DNA of 59,208 bases from an uncultured Lachnospiraceae bacterium (GTDB lineage Bacteria; Bacillota; Clostridia; Lachnospirales; Lachnospiraceae). Below the pieces are notes generated by a model. That model ran no database searches. It saw nothing but the letters and a program-made list of their open reading frames with translations, and was not told the origin of the DNA. The stretch's first letter is position 1. Each line of letters begins with the position of its first letter. The stretch lies in the NCBI GenBank assembly GCA_948470755.1, contig CAOKPU010000010.1, forward strand, positions 1-59,208, written 5' to 3'. Shown in pieces: positions 44,667 through 53,113 of the stretch. The translations under genes were made by a program, and so were the position numbers.

Positions 44667-46049
44667 GTGGTACATCAGTATAAAAACAACGGCTACAATA
44701 TCATGTTGGATGTGAACAGCGGTTCCGTGCATGTGGTGGATGATATCGTATACGACGTAGCCAAAGAGGCGGAAAAGCTGCTGGAAAAAGGATGCAGGAC
44801 GGATGTGGCATTATTGGCAGAGGAGATAGCCGGGATGGGCCTGCCTTATGATAAGGAAGGAATCAAAGAAGCGGTGGAGGAAATCCTTGAGTTAAAAGAA
44901 GCGGGGCTGCTTTATGCTCCGGATATCTATGAGTCATATATAGGGGATTTTAAGAAAAGGGAAACTGTGGTGAAAGCTCTTTGCCTGCATGTGGCCCATG
45001 ATTGTAACTTGGCCTGCAGATATTGTTTTGCGGAGGAAGGGGAATATCATGGCAGACGGGCCCTGATGAGCTACGAGACCGGGAAAAAGGCATTGGATTT
45101 CCTGGTGGCCAATTCCGGAGGGCGGGTGAACCTGGAGGTGGATTTTTTCGGCGGGGAGCCTTTGATGAATTGGCAGACGGTAAAAGATTTGGTGGCCTAT
45201 GGGAGGAGCCTGGAAGAACCTTTTCACAAAAAGTTCCGGTTTACGTTGACTACCAACGGGGTTTTGCTGGACAAAGAAGTGATGGATTTTGTCAATAAGG
45301 AAATGGGCAATGTGGTCTTAAGCATCGACGGACGCAAGGAGGTTAATGATAGGATGCGTCCTTATAGAGGCGGGCAGGGCAGCTATGAGAAAATTGTTCC
45401 TAAGTTCCAGGAACTGGCGGAAAGCAGAGGGCAGATGAATTATTATGTGAGAGGGACTTTCACAAGGAATAATCTTGACTTTTCTAAGGATGTGGCTCAC
45501 TTGGCCGATTTAGGGTTTGAACAGATTTCGGTGGAACCGGTCGTGGCGGAGCCGTCCGATGATTATGCGCTGAGGGAAGAAGATATGGACGTCCTTTTGG
45601 CAGAATATGATAAATTGGCGTTAGAACTGTTGGAGAGGGAAAAAGCCGGGAAGCCGGTGAATTTCTTTCACTTTATGATTGATCTGGAAGGGGGGCCTTG
45701 TGTGGCGAAAAGGCTGTCCGGCTGCGGTTCGGGAACGGAATATCTGGCTGTAACGCCTTGGGGGGATTTATATCCTTGCCATCAATTTGTAGGGAAAGAA
45801 GAATTTTTGATGGGAAATGTGGAGGAAGGCATTGTGCGTACGGATATCAGGGATGAGTTTAAGACCTGCAATGTGTATGCCAAGGAAAAATGTAAAGATT
45901 GTTTTGCCAAGTTCTATTGCAGCGGCGGATGTGCGGCCAACTCTTATAATTTCCATAAAAATATCAATGATACGTACGACCTTGGCTGTCAATTGCAAAG
46001 AAAACGCATTGAATGCGCGATTATGATAAAAGCGGCTTTGGCCGAATAA
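44667..46049 (+). CDS. scfB: SCIFF maturase, radical SAM/SPASM enzyme
   Basis: A 460-residue enzyme that links Cys sulfur to carbon in the ScfA peptide. The radical SAM cluster is Cys113, Cys117 and Cys120 (CNLACRYC). The C-terminal SPASM region has a Cys series ending CKDCFAKFYCSGGCAAN and a late GC in YDLGC, binding auxiliary clusters. I prefer GTG 44667 because the protein then starts VHQYKNNGYNIMLDVNSG, as in the family, with GGAAAGGG upstream; ATG 44634 and 44643 are alternatives. Next gene is secDF. Confidence 0.95.
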   Translation: MVHQYKNNGYNIMLDVNSGSVHVVDDIVYDVAKEAEKLLEKGCRTDVALLAEEIAGMGLPYDKEGIKEAVEEILELKEAGLLYAPDIYESYIGDFKKRETVVKALCLHVAHDCNLACRYCFAEEGEYHGRRALMSYETGKKALDFLVANSGGRVNLEVDFFGGEPLMNWQTVKDLVAYGRSLEEPFHKKFRFTLTTNGVLLDKEVMDFVNKEMGNVVLSIDGRKEVNDRMRPYRGGQGSYEKIVPKFQELAESRGQMNYYVRGTFTRNNLDFSKDVAHLADLGFEQISVEPVVAEPSDDYALREEDMDVLLAEYDKLALELLEREKAGKPVNFFHFMIDLEGGPCVAKRLSGCGSGTEYLAVTPWGDLYPCHQFVGKEEFLMGNVEEGIVRTDIRDEFKTCNVYAKEKCKDCFAKFYCSGGCAANSYNFHKNINDTYDLGCQLQRKRIECAIMIKAALAE

Positions 46050-46067
46050 AAAAGAGGAGAAAAGAAA

Positions 46068-48314
46068 ATGAAAAAGAATAAGGCAATCATTGTCCTGTTG
46101 GTTATGGTTTTGCTTTTATGCGGCCTTTCCTATACCGCAGTATCCGGTATCGGGACTGAAAAAGCCGGAGCGGCTTCCGGCATCAAACTTGGCCTTGACC
46201 TTGCAGGCGGCGTAAGCATTACCTATCAGGTGGCAGGGGAGGACAATCCTTCAAAAGAAGATATGTCGGATACGATTTACAAGCTGCAGAAGCGTGTGGA
46301 GAAGTATAGCACAGAGGCTCAGGTTTATCAGGAAGGGGAGGACAGGATCAATATAGAGATCCCCGGGGTGTCCGACGCCAATGCGATCCTGGAAGAACTG
46401 GGAAAACCAGGTTCCCTGTATTTTATTTCGGAGACGGACGCAGAAGGCGGTTTAAACTACACGGGTACTTTGGATGAAAATGGGGAATGGTCTTATATCC
46501 TGTTAAAAGGGATTGACGAACTGCAGGAAGACGGTTCCATTGCGCTGGTGGGAACGGACGTAATGGATGCCAGGGCTGCCAGCGTAAGTGATGATATGCA
46601 GAACCGGCAGTTTATCGTGGAGTTGACCATGACTCAGGATGGGACAAAGAAATTTGCGGATGTTACCGCAAAGGCTTATGAAAGAGGGGAGAGCCTGGCT
46701 ATTTACTATGATGACAGGATCATCAGCGCCCCTGGGGTCAATGCGGCAATTACCGACGGGAATGCCCAGATTACAGGAAGCTTTACCTTTGAGGAAGCGG
46801 ACGCGCTTGCCTCCACCATCCGTATCGGCGGACTGAAGCTGGAACTGGAAGAACTTCGTTCCAATGTGGTAGGCGCCCAGTTGGGCAGCGCGGCGATCAG
46901 TACGAGTTTAAAGGCGGCGGCAGTGGGGTTTGTATTGGTCGTTGTCTTTATGATTGCAGTTTATTGGGTAATGGGTATTGCTGCAGGGGCTGCATTGAGC
47001 ATCTATACGGCCGGCATCGTGGTGCTGTTAAATTTATTTGAAATCACCCTGACTTTACCGGGCATAGCGGGTATCATCCTTTCGATCGGTATGGCGGTGG
47101 ATGCTAATGTGATCATCTTTGCAAGGATCAGGGAAGAACTGGCAACGGGAAAAACGGTGCAGTCGGCGATTAAGATAGGTTTTGCAAAGGCGTTTTCCGC
47201 TATTTTGGACGGAAATGTCACCACTCTGATCGCCGCTATCGTGCTTGGCTTTATGGGTTCCGGGTCGGTGAAAGGTTTTGCCCAGACGTTGGCGCTTGGC
47301 ATTATCTTATCTATGTTCACGGCTTTAGTAGTTACCAAGCAGCTTATGAAAGCTATGTATGCGGTGGGCCTTAAAAAAGCGGCCCTTTATGGCATAGGGA
47401 AAGAAAGGAAAACAATTGCCTTTTTATCAAAGAGAGCGGTTTTCTTTGCAGTTTCCCTGGCAGTAATCTTAGCCGGGTTTGTAGTGATGGGTGTTAACAA
47501 ATCGTCGAAAGGAAGCGCATTGAATTACAGCCTTGAGTTTGTCGGAGGGACATCTACGAATGTGACTTTCAATGAAGACAGGACAATCGAAGATATCGAC
47601 GGCAATATTGTGCCTTTTGTCGAGGGGATTACCGGGGACGGCAATGTGCAGACGCAGAAAGTGGCGGGAACCAATGAAGTGATTTTTAAAACAAGGACGC
47701 TGACGGTAGAGGAGAGGGAACGGTTTCAGGATGTAATGGTGGAAAATTTTGCCGTGGATGCGGAAAAGATTACGGCGGAAACGATTAGTTCCACTATCAG
47801 CAGCGAGATGCAGTCCGATGCCGTAATTGCCATCTTAGTTGCGACGGCGTTGATGTTGGTATATATTTGGTTCCGCTTTAAAGATATCCGTTTTGGGACA
47901 AGCGCAGTGCTTGCACTGGTTCACGATGTGCTTGTGGTGCTGGCGTTTTATGCGGTGGCAAGAGTATCCGTAGGCAGTACCTTTATTGCGTGTATGTTGA
48001 CGATTGTCGGTTATTCCATCAATGCTACCATTGTAATCTTCGACAGGATCAGGGAGAATTTGGCGTCGATGGGGAAGAAAGACAATTTACAAGATATGGT
48101 GAACAGCAGTATCAGCCAGACCTTATCGAGGAGTATTTTCACTTCTTTGACGACTTTCTTTATGGTGGCTTCCCTTTATGCATTCGGAGTGACGAGCATC
48201 CGGGAATTTGCCCTGCCGCTTATGGTGGGTATTATATGCGGCACGTATTCTTCCGTATGCATTACCGGGGCATTGTGGTATGTATTTAGGACAAAGTTTG
48301 TGAAAAAGGTGTAA
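46068..48314 (+). CDS. secDF: Fused SecD-SecF protein translocase subunit
   Basis: A 748-residue membrane protein with twelve expected helices that uses the proton gradient to aid Sec export. The SecD half starts with a membrane segment and GLDLAGGVSITYQV, and has the extracellular P1 region. Its membrane block includes GIILSIGMAVDANVIIFAR. The SecF half begins near residue 455 and includes YSLEFVGGTS and GYSINATIVIFDRIRENLA. Many Clostridia encode the two halves as one gene. It follows scfB by 18 bases with AGAGGAG upstream. Confidence 0.96.
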   Translation: MKKNKAIIVLLVMVLLLCGLSYTAVSGIGTEKAGAASGIKLGLDLAGGVSITYQVAGEDNPSKEDMSDTIYKLQKRVEKYSTEAQVYQEGEDRINIEIPGVSDANAILEELGKPGSLYFISETDAEGGLNYTGTLDENGEWSYILLKGIDELQEDGSIALVGTDVMDARAASVSDDMQNRQFIVELTMTQDGTKKFADVTAKAYERGESLAIYYDDRIISAPGVNAAITDGNAQITGSFTFEEADALASTIRIGGLKLELEELRSNVVGAQLGSAAISTSLKAAAVGFVLVVVFMIAVYWVMGIAAGAALSIYTAGIVVLLNLFEITLTLPGIAGIILSIGMAVDANVIIFARIREELATGKTVQSAIKIGFAKAFSAILDGNVTTLIAAIVLGFMGSGSVKGFAQTLALGIILSMFTALVVTKQLMKAMYAVGLKKAALYGIGKERKTIAFLSKRAVFFAVSLAVILAGFVVMGVNKSSKGSALNYSLEFVGGTSTNVTFNEDRTIEDIDGNIVPFVEGITGDGNVQTQKVAGTNEVIFKTRTLTVEERERFQDVMVENFAVDAEKITAETISSTISSEMQSDAVIAILVATALMLVYIWFRFKDIRFGTSAVLALVHDVLVVLAFYAVARVSVGSTFIACMLTIVGYSINATIVIFDRIRENLASMGKKDNLQDMVNSSISQTLSRSIFTSLTTFFMVASLYAFGVTSIREFALPLMVGIICGTYSSVCITGALWYVFRTKFVKKV

Positions 48315-48319
48315 GCGGG

Positions 48320-48382
48320 CATTGGAGGGATTTTTCCTGAAAGGAATAAAGCAGGGGAAACTCCTTCCAATGTCTTTTTTTT
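48320..48382 (+). terminator. secDF terminator
   Basis: CATTGGAGGGA (48320-48330) pairs with TCCTTCCAATG (48362-48372) with one G-T pair, followed by an eight-T run (48375-48382). The loop is long (31 bases). Confidence 0.6.
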
Positions 48383-48390
48383 CCTATGAT

Positions 48391-48499
48391 GATTCGAGTG
48401 TCAAAAGGCCCATCCGGCGGCCCCGTCCGGTAGATTGCACAAAAGATTTGTGCGCGCTCTGTTACACGGGACATTCCGATGAGCCTTTTGACACCCGAA
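48391..48499. repeat. Family 2 palindromic repeat, copy 4
   Basis: TTCGAGTGTCAAAAGGC (48393-48409) pairs with GCCTTTTGACACCCGAA (48483-48499) with one mismatch. Inside are CCATCCGGCGGCCCCGTCCGG, cut here to the shared portion, and the hairpin GCACAAA-AGA-TTTGTGC (48437-48453). Compared with copy 3 it lacks most of the right half. It sits between the secDF terminator and recJ. Confidence 0.78.
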
Positions 48500-48587
48500 C
48501 CCTATGATACAAAAACCCTCCGGGAGGATGCGCGCTGCGCGCAAGAGGGAAATGGATGAAAACAGCATGGGAAGGGGGCGGACAGGC

Positions 48588-50348
48588 ATGGCACAATGGC
48601 TGATTGCGGCAAAAAGGGCGGATTTTCAGGCGATAGCGGACAGATACAAGATTGATCCGGTGATTGCACGGTTGATCCGGAACCGGGATGTGATAGGGGA
48701 TGAGGCTATACGGAAATATTTAAAGGGCGGGAAGAAGGATATGTATGCCCCGCTGCTGCTGAAAGATATGGACAAGGCTGTCAAAGTGTTGAAAGAGAAG
48801 ATTGCATCGGGAGCCAGGATCCGAATTATTGGGGATTACGATGCGGACGGCATATGCGCTTCCTATATTTTGCGTAAGGGGCTTGAGGTATGCGGCGCCA
48901 AAGCGGATACCGTTATTCCGCACAGGGTGAAGGATGGATATGGGCTGAACGAAGCTTTGCTGGAAGAAGCGGCGGCGGAGGGTATCGACACCGTTGTGAC
49001 TTGTGACAACGGGATTGCCGCAGCCGCCCAGATCGCTTACGGCAGACAGCTTGGGCTGACCGTTATAGTGACGGATCATCATGAGGTCCCTTATGAGGAA
49101 GGTGGGGATGGGAGCCGGAGATATCTGCTGCCGGAAGCGGCGGCTGTTGTGGATCCAAAACGGGAAGACTGCAGCTACCCTTGTAAAAACATATGCGGCG
49201 CCGTAGTGGCTTATAAACTCATACAGCAGCTTCTTGCCGGATATAATGAGACGGAGGTTCTGGACGAATTGCTGGAAATTGCGGCTTTTGCCACGGTCTG
49301 CGATCTGATGGAGCTTAAGGATGAGAACCGTATTATTGTCAAATGCGGCCTGGAGGGCATGAGGGATACGCGTAATCTTGGATTGAAAGCTTTAATGGAA
49401 GTGTGCGGGATCGAGCCGGGTAAGCTGTCCGCCTATCATATCGGTTTTGTCCTTGGGCCGTGCATGAATGCAACGGGGCGTCTGGATACGGCGAAGCGGG
49501 CGCTGGAGCTTTTACAAAGCAGGCAAAAAGCGGAAGCGGCAAAGCTGGCGGCAGAGTTAAAAGGCCTGAATGACGTCAGGAAAGAAATGACAGTAAAAGG
49601 CGTAGAGGAGGCGGTAGCGCATATTGAGGCCGAAGGGCTGCAAAAGGATAGGGTGTTGGTGGTTTATCTGCCAAAGGTGCATGAAAGCCTGGCGGGAATC
49701 ATTGCAGGAAGGATCCGGGAAAAATATGGAAAGCCGGCTTTTGTGCTGACGAAGGGAGAAGACGGGGTGAAAGGTTCCGGGCGTTCTATTGAAGGGTACC
49801 ATATGTACGAGGAAATGACCAAGTGCAAGGAATGTTTTACAAAATACGGGGGACACAAAATGGCGGCCGGGCTTTCCATGGAGGAAAAGGATGTGGGTAT
49901 TTTCCGGGAGAGGATCAATAAAAAATGCCGGCTTACGCAGGAGGATCTGGAAGAGAAAATACATATTGATGTAGCGATGCCTCTGTCTTATATCACCCGG
50001 GAACTGATAGGGGAACTGGAACTGCTGGAACCTTTTGGAGCGGGGAATGGGAAGCCGGTTTTTGCCCAGAAAGATGTACATATTTTAAGCGGCAGGATTA
50101 TAGGGAAAAATCGGAATGTAGGGAAGTACAGTGTGACGGACGGCGGCGGAAATTATTATGATATGGTATATTTTGGGGATTTGGAAGCATTCCACGGATT
50201 TCTCGTACAAAAGGCGGGGAAATATATGGTAAACCGGCTCTATAACGGAGAACGGGTAGACATTCCTGTCAGTATTGTATATTACCCCGACATCAACCGG
50301 TACGGAGGCAGGGAAAGCATACAAATTGTGATGAAAGGGTATAGGTAA
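48588..50348 (+). CDS. recJ: Single-strand DNA exonuclease RecJ
   Basis: A 586-residue DHH-family 5'-3' exonuclease used in recombination and mismatch repair. DHH motifs: IIGDYDADGICASYI, VVTCDNGIAAAAQI, VTDHHEV and a DPKR segment. The DHHA1 motif is GRSIEGYHMYEEM with KYGGHKMAAGLSM. A C-terminal OB-like domain follows. ATG 48588 is chosen because GGAAGGGGG is 8 bases upstream. Longer in-frame starts exist back to 48504, inside the spacer after the repeat. Length is typical for Bacillota. Confidence 0.95.
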   Translation: MAQWLIAAKRADFQAIADRYKIDPVIARLIRNRDVIGDEAIRKYLKGGKKDMYAPLLLKDMDKAVKVLKEKIASGARIRIIGDYDADGICASYILRKGLEVCGAKADTVIPHRVKDGYGLNEALLEEAAAEGIDTVVTCDNGIAAAAQIAYGRQLGLTVIVTDHHEVPYEEGGDGSRRYLLPEAAAVVDPKREDCSYPCKNICGAVVAYKLIQQLLAGYNETEVLDELLEIAAFATVCDLMELKDENRIIVKCGLEGMRDTRNLGLKALMEVCGIEPGKLSAYHIGFVLGPCMNATGRLDTAKRALELLQSRQKAEAAKLAAELKGLNDVRKEMTVKGVEEAVAHIEAEGLQKDRVLVVYLPKVHESLAGIIAGRIREKYGKPAFVLTKGEDGVKGSGRSIEGYHMYEEMTKCKECFTKYGGHKMAAGLSMEEKDVGIFRERINKKCRLTQEDLEEKIHIDVAMPLSYITRELIGELELLEPFGAGNGKPVFAQKDVHILSGRIIGKNRNVGKYSVTDGGGNYYDMVYFGDLEAFHGFLVQKAGKYMVNRLYNGERVDIPVSIVYYPDINRYGGRESIQIVMKGYR

Positions 50349-50400
50349 GGGAAAGAGGATGGAGCGGCGGATGGAAGATATGCCGGAAAGGAGGAAGGAT

Positions 50401-51330
50401 ATGATTTTAACAGTGACGTTAAATCCGGCGGTGGACAAGACTTATACTACCGGATCTTTGATGCTGGGCCAGGTGAACCGTATGCGTACGGTGAATAATA
50501 TTGCAGGCGGAAAGGGTATTAATGTAGCGAAAATACTCAGACAATATGGCTATGAGGTAATGACAGCCGGTTTCCTTGGCGGTTATACTGGCCGGTTTAT
50601 TGAAAACTGCATGGAAGAAATCCATGCGAAATGCTGTTTTACAAAAGTGGCCGGGGAAACGAGGAGCAGTATTAACATTATTGCTGAGGATGGTTATGTG
50701 ACGGAAGTGTTGGAGCCTGGCCCTGCTATTTCGGCGCAGGAACTGGAGCAGTTTATGAAAGATTATAAGGAAGCCCTGGGAGAATGCGAACTGGTGATCA
50801 TGTCGGGAAGCGTGGCCAAAGGAATTCCGGCGGATATTTATGGAAAGCTTGTGGAGAAAGGGAAGGAAGCAGGGCTGCGCTGTATATTGGATACGAGCGG
50901 GGAAGCTCTTTTGCATGGGATTAAAGCGAAACCATTTATGATCAAACCTAATCAAAAGGAACTGGAATATCTGGTCGGGCATAGATTAAAGGATATCGGT
51001 GAGTTAGGAGAGGCGGCGAAAAAGCTGTGCCGGACAGGGATTGAACACGTCCTTGTTTCTTTAGGGAAAAAGGGGCTGCTTTCGGTAAGCGGAAAAGAGG
51101 TGTTCTGGGCGAAGGCTCCTTCGGTGAAAGCTGTTAATACGGTAGGCTGCGGCGACAGCGTAGTGGCATCCTATGCTATGTCCCTGTTAAAAGGGGAGGA
51201 TGAATATACGGCCTTAAAAAGGGCGGCGGCGATATCGGCGGCGCATACGGCAACGCTGGAGAGCGGGGATATTTCTTTGGAACTGGCGGAAGAACTGTTG
51301 GAAAAGGTGCAGATTGAGAAAAGGCAGTAG
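50401..51330 (+). CDS. 1-phosphofructokinase-family hexose kinase
   Basis: A 309-residue PfkB-family kinase of the FruK/LacC type. It starts ILTVTLNPAVDKTYTT and has the substrate-binding NNIAGGKGINVAK block. The C-terminal NTVGCGDSVVASYAMSL holds the catalytic Asp and anion hole. It probably phosphorylates fructose-1-phosphate or tagatose-6-phosphate. AAAGGAGGAAGG is 7 bases before ATG 50401. No fru operon regulator or PTS gene is adjacent, which limits the substrate call. Confidence 0.9.
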   Translation: MILTVTLNPAVDKTYTTGSLMLGQVNRMRTVNNIAGGKGINVAKILRQYGYEVMTAGFLGGYTGRFIENCMEEIHAKCCFTKVAGETRSSINIIAEDGYVTEVLEPGPAISAQELEQFMKDYKEALGECELVIMSGSVAKGIPADIYGKLVEKGKEAGLRCILDTSGEALLHGIKAKPFMIKPNQKELEYLVGHRLKDIGELGEAAKKLCRTGIEHVLVSLGKKGLLSVSGKEVFWAKAPSVKAVNTVGCGDSVVASYAMSLLKGEDEYTALKRAAAISAAHTATLESGDISLELAEELLEKVQIEKRQ

Positions 51331-51368
51331 GTGGGGAATGAAAATGCGGGAAAGAAAATTAATACGCA

Positions 51369-51394
51369 GAAAAGCCCGGTAAACCGGACTTTTC
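51369..51394 (+). terminator. Intrinsic terminator after the hexose kinase
   Basis: AAAAGCCCGG-TAAA-CCGGACTTTT with one mismatch. The 51331-51616 gap otherwise holds the murE promoter and A+T-rich sequence. Confidence 0.6.
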
Positions 51395-51556
51395 ATATAT
51401 TTCTTATGAGGGGGGAGATAGTGAGTTTTTCAACTATCTTGTCTATACTATAATGCCTAAATGTGTTCAAAATGTGTCTAAATTATGTAAAAAAAATAAA
51501 ATTCATTAAAATCTTTTAAAGCTTTTTAAAATAAGGGGATACTTAAAAGGGAAGCG

Positions 51557-51585
51557 TTGAAAAAAGTGAGTTTACATGATATCCT
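51557..51585 (+). promoter_or_regulatory. Promoter of the murE operon
   Basis: TTGAAA (51557-51562) and TATCCT (51580-51585) separated by 17 bases, 32 bases before the murE ATG. A second candidate is TATAAT near 51450. Confidence 0.45.
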
Positions 51586-51616
51586 TTATGGATAAGGAAA
51601 CAGAATGTGAGGGTAT

Positions 51617-53113
51617 ATGAGGAAATTAAGTCAATTATTAGAGAAAATAGAGTATCAGTGCATAGCCGGGCAGATGGATGTGGATGTGGACGGGGTAGTG
51701 TATGATTCCAGGAAGATAACGGAAGGCTGCCTTTTTCTCTGCATAGAAGGGGCGAATGCAGATGGGCATGGGTTTGCTGCTGAAGCGGTAAAAAAGGGGG
51801 CGAAAGCCCTGGTGATACAAAAGGATATCCCTATGGACGGGATGGAAGGTGTTACGGTGATCATGGTAAAGGATACCCGTTATGCTATGGCGTTTATTTC
51901 GGCATCATGGTTTGGGAATCCGGCAGAACGGATGAAAATTATTGGGATTACGGGGACAAAGGGAAAGACTACGACCACTTATCTGGTAAAATCCATTTTG
52001 GAGAATGCGGGACATAAGGTAGGTTTGATCGGAACGATAGAGGTAATCATCGGGGAGAAAAGGATCCATGCTGTGAATACGACTCCGGAATCCTATCTTT
52101 TGCAGGAATATTTAAAAGAGATGGAAAAAGAAGGCTGCGATGCGGTAGTGATGGAAGTTTCCTCTCAAGGGCTGAAGCTTCATAGGACGCAGGGGTTTTT
52201 GTTTGACATTGGGATTTTCACCAATATTGAGCCGGATCACATCGGGCCGAATGAACATGAGGATTTTGAAGAATACTTGATGTGTAAAGGGCTTTTGTTC
52301 CGGCAGTGCCGGACGGGTATCGTTAATCGGGACGATGCACATTTTGAGAAGGTAATTGCAGGACACACATGTAAAATGGAAACCTACGGATTTGACCGCA
52401 GCGCCGACCTGCGGGCGGAAAATTTAAAACTGATAAAAAAACCGGGGGAACTGGGGGTGCTTTTTGATGTAAAAGGCCTGATGGATTTTACGGTGGAGGT
52501 AACGACCCCGGGAAGATTCAGCGTTTATAATGCGTTGACCGCCATTGCGATATGCAGGCATTTCGGAGTGGGAGAGGATAAAATCAAAAAAGCATGTCTG
52601 GAAGCAAAGGTAAAAGGACGGATTGAGATGGTAAAAGTATCAGAGGCGTTTACCTTGATGATTGATTACGCCCATAATGCCATGAGCCTGGAAAGCCTGC
52701 TTGCCACTTTGAGGGAATATGAGCCGAACCGGCTGGTTTGCTTGTTTGGCTGCGGGGGCAACCGCTCTAAATTAAGGAGATACGAAATGGGGGAGGTCAG
52801 CGGGAGGTTGGCCGATCTTACGGTGATCACTTCGGATAACCCGAGATTTGAAGAGCCGCGGGATATTATAGAAGATATTAAAACCGGTATGAAGAAGACC
52901 GGGGGAAAGTACGTGGAAATATGCGACAGGAAAGAAGCGATAGCTTATGTGATAGATCATGGGGAGCCGGGGGATATTATTGTCCTTGCAGGCAAGGGGC
53001 ATGAAGATTATCAGGAAATCAAAGGCATAAAATATCCGATGGATGAAAGGGACCTGATCCGGGATATCTTAAAGGAGCGGGGATGGAAGGAAGATTTGCA
53101 GACATTATTATAG
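51617..53113 (+). CDS. murE: UDP-MurNAc-tripeptide synthetase, meso-DAP adding
   Basis: A 498-residue Mur ligase adding the third residue to the peptidoglycan stem peptide. ATP site GTKGKTTT is at residues 113-120. The DNPR motif (407-410) is that of enzymes adding meso-diaminopimelate rather than lysine. The carbamylated-Lys region and C-terminal domain are intact. It lies outside a division/cell-wall gene cluster here. Its end overlaps priA by 31 bases, so they are cotranscribed. Confidence 0.95.
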   Translation: MRKLSQLLEKIEYQCIAGQMDVDVDGVVYDSRKITEGCLFLCIEGANADGHGFAAEAVKKGAKALVIQKDIPMDGMEGVTVIMVKDTRYAMAFISASWFGNPAERMKIIGITGTKGKTTTTYLVKSILENAGHKVGLIGTIEVIIGEKRIHAVNTTPESYLLQEYLKEMEKEGCDAVVMEVSSQGLKLHRTQGFLFDIGIFTNIEPDHIGPNEHEDFEEYLMCKGLLFRQCRTGIVNRDDAHFEKVIAGHTCKMETYGFDRSADLRAENLKLIKKPGELGVLFDVKGLMDFTVEVTTPGRFSVYNALTAIAICRHFGVGEDKIKKACLEAKVKGRIEMVKVSEAFTLMIDYAHNAMSLESLLATLREYEPNRLVCLFGCGGNRSKLRRYEMGEVSGRLADLTVITSDNPRFEEPRDIIEDIKTGMKKTGGKYVEICDRKEAIAYVIDHGEPGDIIVLAGKGHEDYQEIKGIKYPMDERDLIRDILKERGWKEDLQTLL

